Shown here: positions 1 to 6,528 of the stretch, piece after piece
Position numbering within the stretch: position 1 is the first letter of the stretch
Layout: each line of letters opens with the position of its first letter
Notes under the pieces: generated by a model
The model's input: the letters and a program-made list of their open reading frames with translations, nothing else
Database searches by the model: none
Told to the model about the DNA's origin: nothing
Program-made: the position numbers and the translations under genes
Assembly (NCBI GenBank): GCA_902776515.1
Contig: CACYQE010000039.1
Location: 1-11,510, forward strand
Length of the DNA stretch: 11,510 bases
Source of the DNA: an uncultured Pseudomonadota bacterium
Lineage (GTDB): Bacteria > Pseudomonadota > Alphaproteobacteria > Rs-D84
Direction of reading: 5' to 3'

Positions 1-28
1 TTTTACAAACATCACATTTTATTTTCAT
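1..28 (-). CDS. 5' end of a small unidentified gene (runs off the left edge)
   Basis: On the minus strand an ATG at 28-26 opens a frame reading MKIKCDVCK to the window edge. It is preceded by a good Shine-Dalgarno (AAGGA, 39-35) six to seven bases upstream. It begins 31 bases after the stop of the third PilV-like gene, so it may be the last gene of that operon, or be read from the promoter proposed at 47-74. The only visible feature is a C-x-x-C pair (residues 5 and 8), which could be a metal-binding or redox motif. Nine codons are too few to name a family. The start is supported by RBS and spacing; the product is unknown. Confidence 0.5.
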
Positions 29-46
29 TTTTTTTCCTTTTTTTCA

Positions 47-74
47 CTTATAGCACAAATTATTCCAAATTCAA
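47..74 (-). promoter_or_regulatory. Candidate sigma-70 promoter for the left-edge gene
   Basis: Minus strand: -35 TTGAAT (74-69), 16-base spacer, extended -10 TGC-TATAAG (-10 at 52-47). It has the same -35 and spacer as the dnaX promoter at 4474-4501. The -35 lies inside the last codons of the upstream gene, so a chance match is possible. The predicted start, near 40, is just upstream of the Shine-Dalgarno at 39-35. Confidence 0.35.
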
Positions 75-881
75 CAGGCGATATTTCGCCCTGACCCGGG
101 TTTGAATTTCCGAAATCGCATTCAAAAAATCCGACATAGTTGCGTTCTTGTTCGCCAAAACCGCCCCAAATGTAGCCGCAGACACAGTCCCAGAAATCTT
201 TTCGTGTGCAAATATCTTGGTCCCCATATCAGACAATGTCGGCGAATTTATATCACCTAGATTTGCAACCTTGTTTTTCACATCCCAATAATAGTCATTA
301 TTCAAAGAATCTATTATCTTTTCACGAACAACCAATTTTGATGTCAAAGAACCCGTAAAACCAACCGTCACATAAAGTGCACTTATACGACCTTCGGTCA
401 TATCCAATGTCTGGGTCGCGTGCAGAATTGCCGCAGATGAAGAATCTGTGCTTAATCCGCCAAGTGTCAATTTATTAACCCACAAATTATCTGCTGTGAA
501 CGCTGAAACACGTGCAAAATCCGCTAAATTTAATGTTCCGCTAACATCTATACTGCGTGCATCACCCGACAAAACGCCGGAAACAATGCCTGTTTGGCTT
601 TTATACTGGGTATCTATGGTCGTGTAATTTTGAAATATCAAATCATTTACAGCAATTTTGTTCACATCTAAAAACTCTTCCAGCGACAACCCATTTGCAT
701 TAACAAAAGCCGCATTTTTTATATCACGTCCACCAAGGTTTAGTCCGGACAACATTGTCGCGTCCGCCGCATCGTTTGAAGGAATTCGCCATAAATAAAG
801 CGAATTGTCACGATTAATTGACGTTGTTCTGACCAATCCAGAATTATTTTCAATACCTAGATGCCTGGTTATTAGAATCAA
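60..881 (-). CDS. C-terminal part of a frameshifted PilV-like minor pilin
   Basis: This frame (about 273 codons, open from 887) has no start of its own. The first possible initiator is a TTG at 881 with no ribosome binding site, and the reading frame overlaps the end of the preceding pilin-like gene. It reads as the missing body of that gene. Near the start it carries LNLGGRDIKN, matching LDMGGFTFDN and LNMGGNNAYN in the two upstream paralogues. It also has DMTEGR, matching DMSEGR in the first paralogue. The rest is rich in Ser, Thr, Asn, Val and Leu in short alternating stretches with no cysteine, which suggests a beta-rich extracellular stalk or adhesin domain. Removing one base (for example A858) joins it to the upstream frame as ...NNQASGIENNSG.... 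It may be a recent pseudogene, a sequencing or assembly error, or a recoded gene; the 270 intact codons argue against old decay. Confidence 0.6.
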   Translation of the reverse strand: MILITRHLGIENNSGLVRTTSINRDNSLYLWRIPSNDAADATMLSGLNLGGRDIKNAAFVNANGLSLEEFLDVNKIAVNDLIFQNYTTIDTQYKSQTGIVSGVLSGDARSIDVSGTLNLADFARVSAFTADNLWVNKLTLGGLSTDSSSAAILHATQTLDMTEGRISALYVTVGFTGSLTSKLVVREKIIDSLNNDYYWDVKNKVANLGDINSPTLSDMGTKIFAHEKISGTVSAATFGAVLANKNATMSDFLNAISEIQTRVRAKYRLLNLE

Positions 882-1224
882 AAGATTTTAATACACGCAA
901 CTGATATTCATCACCAACAGTATCAACAAAATCCTTGTCCAAACCATATTCAATCAAATCAGACAAATTTAGCCTGATTATGTTTCGTCCAATTGTGGTT
1001 AACATCTTGTCTTTGTTATCAACAATATACCGTTCCAACACAGTTTGTATTTTTTGCATTTGACGCGTTACTTTCAAATTTTCTGCACGCAAGACCGCAC
1101 GCTGTTGATACTGATAAATAAAAGGCAACATTATTCCCGCCAAAGCCATGGTAAGTAAAAACTCTATCAATACCGTTCCACGGTTTGAAAACTTTTCGAA
1201 AAAAATACGTTTTTTCTTTATCAT
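850..1224 (-). CDS. N-terminal part of a PilV-like minor pilin, ended early by a frame change
   Basis: ATG at 1224-1222 overlaps the TGA of the upstream gene as ATGA, with a GGA-type RBS a few bases before it. This coupling favours it over a TTG at 1236. The product starts with a basic leader and a prepilin peptidase site, SNRG|TVLIEFLLTMALAG: cleavage after Gly16 would give a mature protein with Glu at +5 and a hydrophobic helix to about residue 40. Residues 40-125 resemble the pilin-like region of the two upstream paralogues. The frame stops at TGA 852-850, soon after AGG-TAT, whereas the paralogues are about 400-455 residues. The missing body lies downstream in the +1 frame (60-881). Role by family: minor pilin inserted in the inner membrane, then assembled in a type IV pilus or pseudopilus. 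As written, only about 124 residues would be made. Confidence 0.65.
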   Translation of the reverse strand: MIKKKRIFFEKFSNRGTVLIEFLLTMALAGIMLPFIYQYQQRAVLRAENLKVTRQMQKIQTVLERYIVDNKDKMLTTIGRNIIRLNLSDLIEYGLDKDFVDTVGDEYQLRVLKSFDSNNQASRY

Positions 1225-2417
1225 TTTGTTTTCCAATTGTCCGTTATCAACGCATCAAATTCCGTCTTGTCTGGCACAGATGGTATTTTTGCACGTGCCA
1301 ATGTTAGCGAAGTAAATTCAGGTGGCACAGTTGAAGGAAACGCCCAATTTCCCAAAACAACAGGTGCATTTGTTGAAACCATCAATTCACCAGATATCGT
1401 TAAACCAAAATTTTCATAAAAAACTATTTCATCTGTCACAATAAATGGTGCGTATACAGAACCAACCATCATTCCTGCGAAACCACTTATTGTTCTTAGA
1501 CTGGATGATTTTAAAATAAAATCGCGTGCAACATTTACCGTTTTGTTAATTTTAACTTTGTCCGCGGTGACACGCCCATTTAAACTGAAAGCCGAACCAT
1601 TTAGCTTTGATGCCTTGATTTCACGAAAACCGTTTATATCACCGGAAACACGTAATGTGCCTATTTCCATTTTACCCGAACCCCCGGCCCCCGAAGAAAA
1701 ATAAACATTTTTGGCATCGACACTGTCCGTTTTGATAAAAGTAGCATTCAATGTTCTGACCTTGACAGATTTTCCATCAACCGTTCCGACATTATACGCA
1801 TTGTTTCCGCCCATATTCAAATTACGCTCCATAACATTCAAATTATCTTGTCCCGCAGAACCACGATGTAAAAAGCGTGAAACATCCGTATCTGACATAT
1901 TTCTGGTTATTTTGTATATTAAATTTCCGGGTGTAAAATCAGGCCCTGTTACCGCCCATCCCGAACCATACGCAACATTGTCCGCCCCAACAACCGCCGC
2001 ATCCGCACCGATACTGTTTGCAATTTGTGCGACACGCTTTTGTGACACGCCGAAATCAAAGGCCAAATAAACATCCACGATTGTCCCGCTGCGAACAGAA
2101 TATTTATCCACGAACCCCGATGTTATTGCATCAGAAAATTCGGATAATTCTTTATCAGATAATTTTATCTGGGCCTGGTCCGGCCATAAATCCTGATTCA
2201 TACGAACGAAGTTCAAAACACTGTCACGCAAACTGATTATGTCATTTGCTATGGCCATATTATACATCGTATGTGTTGTTTCAGAAATCATAGAATATGT
2301 AAATGGTGCCGCCACAGATATAATAACCAAAGCCAACAAAACTTCGACCAAACCACCACCGTGTTCGGATGCGATGTTGTTTTTTGATACGGGAAAAAAT
2401 ATTCTAAAATCACTCAC
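1221..2417 (-). CDS. PilV-like large minor pilin (second of three paralogues)
   Basis: GTG start at 2417-2415, overlapping the end of the first paralogue by 8 bases; a G-rich stretch (GGGGGCGG) just upstream may serve as RBS. The 398-residue product has a 20-residue leader ending EHG|GGLVEVLLALVIIS. Cleavage after Gly20 places Glu25 at mature position +5, as in type IV pilins, followed by a hydrophobic helix to about residue 42. Residues 45-180 include a VAQIANSIGA stretch similar to the 'iA..iGA' part of PilV proteins. At 199-206 is NLNMGGNN, the 'L(D/N)MGG' motif that precedes the stalk in PilV-type and tail-fibre-like proteins. The remaining 190 residues are beta-rich and cysteine-free. 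By analogy with IncI-plasmid PilV it would be a pilus-tip adhesin. That function is inferred from the N-terminus and layout; the C-terminal domain is not recognised. Confidence 0.68.
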   Translation of the reverse strand: MSDFRIFFPVSKNNIASEHGGGLVEVLLALVIISVAAPFTYSMISETTHTMYNMAIANDIISLRDSVLNFVRMNQDLWPDQAQIKLSDKELSEFSDAITSGFVDKYSVRSGTIVDVYLAFDFGVSQKRVAQIANSIGADAAVVGADNVAYGSGWAVTGPDFTPGNLIYKITRNMSDTDVSRFLHRGSAGQDNLNVMERNLNMGGNNAYNVGTVDGKSVKVRTLNATFIKTDSVDAKNVYFSSGAGGSGKMEIGTLRVSGDINGFREIKASKLNGSAFSLNGRVTADKVKINKTVNVARDFILKSSSLRTISGFAGMMVGSVYAPFIVTDEIVFYENFGLTISGELMVSTNAPVVLGNWAFPSTVPPEFTSLTLARAKIPSVPDKTEFDALITDNWKTK

Positions 2418-3777
2418 AGTTACCGCCCCCGTTAATCAAGCATTGTTTTATATCTATTCTATTTTCCAAACGTTGCCAAAAAACATACTGACAAATTATA
2501 TTTTGACTTAAAGATTTTTGATTATACGTATAACCTAAACCTGTTATCACAGATTGACAAGTTACCGTTTCCCCATTGTCATCTGATGCCTTTTTAATTA
2601 TTGAAAACTTTGAATTATCAATATCACTGACCGAAACATCAGGTAACAAAGATGTTCCCGCAGGTCTGATATCTAAAACCGTGGCACCCGACATACCACG
2701 CATTATTCCGGCCGATGTTTGGTCACGTAACGTTATATTCGAAGAATAGATATATTTGGTATCTATACCACTTGCAGAGCTGTATGCCAATGTTTCAGAA
2801 TCGATAAAAACATCTTGGCCACGTGTTACATTGATAAATGAACTGACATCCAATCTGTCTACTGAAAAACTAATTCTGCTGGTTACAACATCGCCATTTA
2901 CGGTCCATTTATCAGGGCCTTCAAATCCGGTTCGTCCTTCGGACATATCAAAATTATCAACTGATGCATCCAAAACCGTTAACGCACCACCGTCACCAAA
3001 TTTTGAAATAGTTTTTGCAACCAATGTATCAACACTTAATTCGCCACGTGCGATTGAAAGAGCTGTTTCGCCATATTTATTTTGAAACACCGTTTTTCCG
3101 GCATTTATACTTGCAATATTGTTTTTTTCTTTACGCCCGGCTTCTGTTCCACTTACATTCAAAGTAACAATTTCGCCGGTATCAAAAACACCATTTCTGG
3201 CAAAAATATCTGTAACGTTATCAAAAGTAAAACCACCCATATCCAAATCAGTCAAAAAACCGGAATTATCAGAATTTTTTTCATTTCTGCGAACAACATC
3301 CGAATACATATCCGACAATTGAACACCAACATCAATAACACCATCCGGATTATCAGAATCGTATACGGCATAAAACCCAATTCTGCGTGCCAATTCCGCA
3401 CGTTGAACACCGGACAAATCACCACCACTTAATCTGAGTGTGGCGAAAATCTCGTCTGGATTTTTTGTTATAATCAAACTGATATCCTGGCCCAGGGCTG
3501 TCCGCGGCACAAACCCCAATGGCAAACCGTATGATTCCAATGTATCGGAAAATTTGTTTCCCGAAATAACTGTTACATCGTATGGCAACGAAGCTGCATT
3601 TTCTTGAATATAAATTCGTGCCGCTGTTTTTGCAATATCAACCTGGCGAGTTGTGGAATACATCTGGGCGTTTAAATCACGCATGGCCAATCGATTAGCA
3701 AAAAAGGGCATAAAGGCAAAGACCAAGGTCAAAGCCAACAATGCTTGCAATAAAAAATTACCTTTTTGCGATTGCAA
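2410..3777 (-). CDS. PilV-like large minor pilin (first of three paralogues)
   Basis: I place the start at TTG 3777-3775: the frame is open further upstream, but that DNA holds the promoter (3806-3834), and AAGGGGGGA (3795-3787) is the only RBS. The 455-residue protein then has a six-residue leader, MQSQKG|NFLLQALLALTLVF. Mature position +5 is Gln instead of the usual Glu. After the membrane helix (to about residue 27), residues 40-140 closely follow the PilV pattern: AARIYIQEN, a YGLPLGF segment, GQDISLII, LRLSGGDL and ARRIGFYAV. LDMGG at 178-182 starts a beta-rich stalk containing DMSEGR. The last 50 residues carry four cysteines, which could form disulfides in a C-terminal head. Expected role: tip or priming minor pilin/adhesin of a type IVb-like pilus. 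First gene of the operon, co-transcribed with two paralogues. Confidence 0.7.
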   Translation of the reverse strand: MQSQKGNFLLQALLALTLVFAFMPFFANRLAMRDLNAQMYSTTRQVDIAKTAARIYIQENAASLPYDVTVISGNKFSDTLESYGLPLGFVPRTALGQDISLIITKNPDEIFATLRLSGGDLSGVQRAELARRIGFYAVYDSDNPDGVIDVGVQLSDMYSDVVRRNEKNSDNSGFLTDLDMGGFTFDNVTDIFARNGVFDTGEIVTLNVSGTEAGRKEKNNIASINAGKTVFQNKYGETALSIARGELSVDTLVAKTISKFGDGGALTVLDASVDNFDMSEGRTGFEGPDKWTVNGDVVTSRISFSVDRLDVSSFINVTRGQDVFIDSETLAYSSASGIDTKYIYSSNITLRDQTSAGIMRGMSGATVLDIRPAGTSLLPDVSVSDIDNSKFSIIKKASDDNGETVTCQSVITGLGYTYNQKSLSQNIICQYVFWQRLENRIDIKQCLINGGGNCE

Positions 3778-3786
3778 AACGAAAAA

Positions 3787-3795
3787 TCCCCCCTT
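3787..3795 (-). promoter_or_regulatory. Shine-Dalgarno deciding the TTG start of the first PilV-like gene
   Basis: AAGGGGGGA on the minus strand, about 9-10 bases before TTG 3777. The same AAGGGGG form precedes lpoB (10769-10763). It supports the short-leader start over upstream TTG/ATG codons, which fall inside the promoter elements. Confidence 0.55.
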
Positions 3796-3805
3796 GCTGA
3801 TGTAA

Positions 3806-3834
3806 AGCATAGCAAGACAAAAAAAATATTGCAA
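3806..3834 (-). promoter_or_regulatory. Promoter of the PilV-like operon
   Basis: Minus strand: -35 TTGCAA (3834-3829), 17-base spacer rich in T, -10 TATGCT (3811-3806) preceded by TTGC. The TTGCTATnCT form recurs before dnaX and skp. The predicted transcript start, near 3799, gives a leader of about 20 bases with the Shine-Dalgarno at 3795-3787. Confidence 0.55.
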
Positions 3835-3941
3835 TTGGTTTTAAGATGCTTTAACATTAGTTATGTTTGATGGTCGATATCTGATGTGCGTAGCATATAT
3901 TTATCGACAAGTTGTTTCCACAAAAAAACAAAAGAAAAGCT

Positions 3942-4244
3942 ATGCAAAATAAAAAAAATCAAACTTCTGTTGGTATGATGATTCAACGCTGTCATAAATG
4001 GCGGCAAAAAAGAAAACAATATATGGACCAGGCACGTCAGGCTTCGGACGAAATTGAACGCGAACGCTTGTTACAAGCGGCGGAACATTACGGTCGTATT
4101 GTTAACGAAGAACAGAGCAAAATTGATTCAACCCGTGACCCCAAGGATAAAACACCGGTTGATGTTCCAACCGAAACTGAATCTGGTGAGACAACTGATG
4201 AAGAGGAAAATCCCTTTCCTGAATTTTTAACCAATTTGAATTAG
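3942..4244 (+). CDS. DUF4167-like small protein
   Basis: ATG 3942 gives 100 residues; an earlier in-frame TTG (3912) is possible but has no RBS, and the RBS at ATG 3942 (AAAGAAAAG) is itself weak. The N-terminus is Lys/Arg-rich (residues 1-27). The core, residues 27-58, reads YMDQARQASDEIERER-LLQAAEHYGRIVNEEQ, resembling the 'Y..lArdA...gD...aEny.QhAEHY.Ri' signature of DUF4167, a family of small basic proteins common in Alphaproteobacteria and of unknown function. The tail is acidic and proline-rich (PVDVPTETES, TTDEEENPFPEF). It is usually longer in other alphaproteobacteria. The gene is divergent from the PilV-like operon, and its stop lies at the edge of the palindromic element. A basic head and acidic tail suggest nucleic-acid or ribosome contact, but that is a guess. 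Confidence 0.65.
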   Translation: MQNKKNQTSVGMMIQRCHKWRQKRKQYMDQARQASDEIERERLLQAAEHYGRIVNEEQSKIDSTRDPKDKTPVDVPTETESGETTDEEENPFPEFLTNLN

Positions 4245-4473
4245 TGGTTTGTGATTAGTGAATCGTTATACTTTTTTATTCGTCACCCCGGCCTTTCTTC
4301 TTCGTCACCCCGGCGTAGGCCGGGGTCTTGTCAGACTTTGTCGTGGATTAGTCTCAGGCGGTAACGTGGAGATACCGGCGGAGATACCGGCTTTCGCCGG
4401 TATGACGAAGAAGGGGGCCGGTATGACGATTCACTAACCACTTACACTACCCACTAATCACAAAAATTCCCCC
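4245..4473. repeat. Composite palindromic repeat element between the DUF4167 gene and dnaX
   Basis: No gene fits here; the stretch is built of nested repeats. Outer inverted repeats: TGTGATTAGTG (4250-4260) with CACTAATCACA (4452-4462), and AGTGAATCGT (4257-4266) with ACGATTCACT (4426-4435), extendable to 16 bp with one mismatch. Inner direct repeats: TCGTCACCCCGGC at 4280-4292 and 4302-4314; GGAGATACCGGC in tandem at 4368-4379 and 4380-4391; GCCGGTATGACG at 4396-4407 and 4417-4428. Hairpins: CCCCGGC-GTAG-GCCGGGG (4308-4325) and ATACCGGC-TTTC-GCCGGTAT (4384-4403). The left arm and the reverse complement of the right arm align imperfectly, so the whole is one large imperfect palindrome, GC-richer than its surroundings. 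It resembles REP/MITE-type elements of alphaproteobacterial intergenic DNA. Confidence 0.8.
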
Positions 4474-4501
4474 TTGAATTTTGATATATGTTTGCTATTC
4501 T
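4474..4501 (+). promoter_or_regulatory. dnaX promoter
   Basis: -35 TTGAAT (4474-4479), 16-base spacer, -10 TATTCT (4496-4501) within TTTGCTATTCT. It begins only 11 bases after the palindromic element. The predicted start near 4508 leaves a very short leader that still holds the AAAGGAAG Shine-Dalgarno. Confidence 0.6.
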
Positions 4502-4521
4502 GGGTATCAAAGGAAGATTAC

Positions 4522-6054
4522 ATGGACAATAACTATACCGTTCTGGCACGCAAATATCGCAGTCAAGATTTTAAATCTTTGATTGGTCAAGATGTGTTGG
4601 TAAAAACTCTTACAACCGCTATTAATACTGGGCGTATTGCACACGCATATATTTTTACCGGGATTCGTGGAACCGGTAAAACCAGTACTGCACGTATCTT
4701 GGCCAAGGCTTTAAATTGCACTGCATCGGACGGTCCAACCGCAAATCCATGTGGTGTATGCGAAAACTGTCGTGCAATTGCCGCGGGGCAACATATTGAC
4801 GTTTTGGAAATCGATGCCGCATCGCATACAGGTGTTGATAATATGCGTGAAATTTTAGATGCAACCCAATATCGCCCTACAAACGGTCGTTACAAGGTTT
4901 ACATCATTGACGAAGTTCACATGTTATCAGCCAGTGCGTTTAATGCGTTACTGAAAACACTTGAAGAACCGCCTGCACACGTAATCTTTATTTTGGCGAC
5001 AACCGATATTCGCAAGGTTCCTGTTACAATTTTATCACGATGCCAACGTTTCGATTTGGTTCGTGTTCCGGTTGAAACTTTGAAAAAGCACTTTGCGTGG
5101 ATTTCTGAACAAGAACATGTCGAATTGTCCGACACCGCAAACGAATTGTTGGCACGTGCCGCCGATGGTTCGGTCCGTGATGGATTGTCTCTGTTAGACC
5201 AAGCAATTGCCCAAACCGGCGGTCACGTAGACGAAGCCGCTGTTATGGATATGTTGAAACGTGCCGACCGTGGTGTTGTTGTTGATTTTATGCAAACGTT
5301 GTTATCAGGAAATGTTGCAACTGCACTGGCCAAAGCGGACGAAATTTACACAAATGGTGCTGATTTATCAATGCTGTTAACAGATATGATGGAATGGACA
5401 CATTGGGCAACACGTATGCATCCGTCTTTACGCATCGGCGAAAACCAAAACACACCTTATACTGCCGATCAACGCGAACGCATAAACGAAATAAACAAAC
5501 ATGTGACATTAAATACTCTGTCCCGAATATGGCAGGTTATGGTTGCCGCTGTCCCAGAAATGCAGGCATCAACAAATCAAAAACAATGTTTTGATATGCT
5601 GGTTGTTCGGTTAATGCATATTGCTGATATGCCATCTGTATCAGATATTTTAAAACAACAAAAGATTGAACGTCCGACACCAACACCCGTTGTCGAAGCC
5701 AAGCAACCAGAAAAACCCGAAATAAAAACAGCAACAGATTTGGCTGATGCTTTGCAATCGGCACGCGAAATGATGTTGTATTCATATTTTACGAAAAATA
5801 TTGAAATTTCGGAAATATCAAACAATACAATATCTTACTTTGACCGTGGTAATGATGCCGATTTTCAACAAAGATTGGTTTTGTGGTTGAATAACAATAC
5901 TGGTTCAACGTGGGTGTTGAAAAAAATCGAAACTTCACACCAGGATCAAACAGTAAACGAAAAAACAAAATCTGAAACTATTGCTGACCCAATGGTGGCG
6001 GATGCAATGTCTTTGTTCGAAAACGCCGAAATAGTCGGCATATCAAAACAATAA
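4522..6054 (+). CDS. dnaX: DNA polymerase III subunit tau (DnaX)
   Basis: ATG 4522 follows AAAGGAAG by a few bases; the open frame continues upstream only through the promoter. The 510-residue protein is the AAA+ clamp-loader ATPase that loads the beta sliding clamp onto primed DNA and tethers polymerase cores. Seen in order: Walker A GIRGTGKTS (47-55), a four-cysteine zinc module (C66, C77, C80, C83), Walker B YIIDEVH (about 127-133), sensor 1 LATTD (158-162) and the SRC arginine-finger motif (172-174). The C-terminal part (about 400-510) has a low-complexity Pro/Lys linker and ends in PMVADAMSLFENAEIVGI, matching the conserved end of tau, so the full-length form is encoded. It is somewhat short for an alphaproteobacterial DnaX. 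Downstream genes start after 18 bases, so it probably heads an operon with the pilin and the OmpA-like lipoprotein. Confidence 0.97.
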   Translation: MDNNYTVLARKYRSQDFKSLIGQDVLVKTLTTAINTGRIAHAYIFTGIRGTGKTSTARILAKALNCTASDGPTANPCGVCENCRAIAAGQHIDVLEIDAASHTGVDNMREILDATQYRPTNGRYKVYIIDEVHMLSASAFNALLKTLEEPPAHVIFILATTDIRKVPVTILSRCQRFDLVRVPVETLKKHFAWISEQEHVELSDTANELLARAADGSVRDGLSLLDQAIAQTGGHVDEAAVMDMLKRADRGVVVDFMQTLLSGNVATALAKADEIYTNGADLSMLLTDMMEWTHWATRMHPSLRIGENQNTPYTADQRERINEINKHVTLNTLSRIWQVMVAAVPEMQASTNQKQCFDMLVVRLMHIADMPSVSDILKQQKIERPTPTPVVEAKQPEKPEIKTATDLADALQSAREMMLYSYFTKNIEISEISNNTISYFDRGNDADFQQRLVLWLNNNTGSTWVLKKIETSHQDQTVNEKTKSETIADPMVADAMSLFENAEIVGISKQ

Positions 6055-6072
6055 AACCCAAGGCAGAGAGAG

Positions 6073-6528
6073 ATGAAATCAGAATCAGGTCGTTCTTTGA
6101 TAGAAATTATTGGTGTTTTGGCAATCACGGCTGTTATGACCGCCAGTGCCGTTGCGATATATAATTCTGTTCGGCAAAATCAATCAAACACTATTGCATC
6201 AGCTGAATTGCGGGAACTTGTAAAAAATGCAAAATTACTGATGGATATGCGTGATGATTACACCGGCATTTCTGTCGAATATTTGGTTAAGGCCGGTGCA
6301 TTAAAGAACGAAAATCCGCCTGTGGGAAAATCGTGGTCAATTGAGGTTGGTGTGCCATCCAATACGTTTTCAATCAATTTTGATGGATTAACATCAAACG
6401 AATGTAAATACTTTTCTGCGGCCGTTCCAAACTGGGCAAGTGACGTTATCGTTAATGGACACAAAATTGACGAGGTTTCAAATTGTTTCACACTTGGGGA
6501 CAACAAAGTTTCTTTTATTATTGAATGA
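6073..6528 (+). CDS. Type IV (PilS-like) prepilin
   Basis: 151 residues from ATG 6073, with a purine-rich AGAGAGAG ahead of it. The five residues before Gly6 form a very short leader, MKSESG|RSLIEIIGVLAITA, with Glu11 at mature position +5 and a hydrophobic helix to about residue 30. The middle, GISVEYLVKAGALKNENPP, matches the pattern of type IVb pilins of the PilS/TcpA type, where a 'Y..L..aG..P' segment follows the long alpha-1 helix. Two cysteines, C111 and C138, sit where type IVb pilins carry their C-terminal disulfide loop, and an 'VNGHKI' turn lies between them. Likely a pilus subunit processed by a prepilin peptidase in the inner membrane. It lies 18 bases after dnaX and overlaps the next gene by ATGA, so transcription from the dnaX promoter is expected. 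Major versus minor pilin cannot be decided. Confidence 0.8.
   Translation: MKSESGRSLIEIIGVLAITAVMTASAVAIYNSVRQNQSNTIASAELRELVKNAKLLMDMRDDYTGISVEYLVKAGALKNENPPVGKSWSIEVGVPSNTFSINFDGLTSNECKYFSAAVPNWASDVIVNGHKIDEVSNCFTLGDNKVSFIIE

Noticed and set aside
1711..2070. Plus-strand open frames of 60-120 codons inside the PilV-like genes
   Set aside because: They lie opposite genes with clear prepilin signals, lack ribosome binding sites and show low-complexity translations with no family pattern.
2410..3777. Shufflon or phase-variable cassette in the PilV-like genes
   Set aside because: No inverted-repeat crossover sites, alternative 3' ends or recombinase gene were seen; the C-termini are in separate complete genes.
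4308..4325. Terminator after the DUF4167 gene
   Set aside because: The CCCCGGC/GCCGGGG hairpin is followed by TCTTGTCAGAC, not a T-run; it is better explained as part of the repeat.
4280..4428. CRISPR-like repeats
   Set aside because: The repeats are 12-13 bp, in both orientations, with no regular spacer length; palindromic element fits better.
5920..5926. Run of seven A in dnaX as a programmed frameshift site for a gamma subunit
   Set aside because: It lies at codons 467-469 of 510, far past the end of the ATPase domains, and the frame (TTG AAA AAA ATC) does not give the A-AAA-AAG type slippery heptamer.
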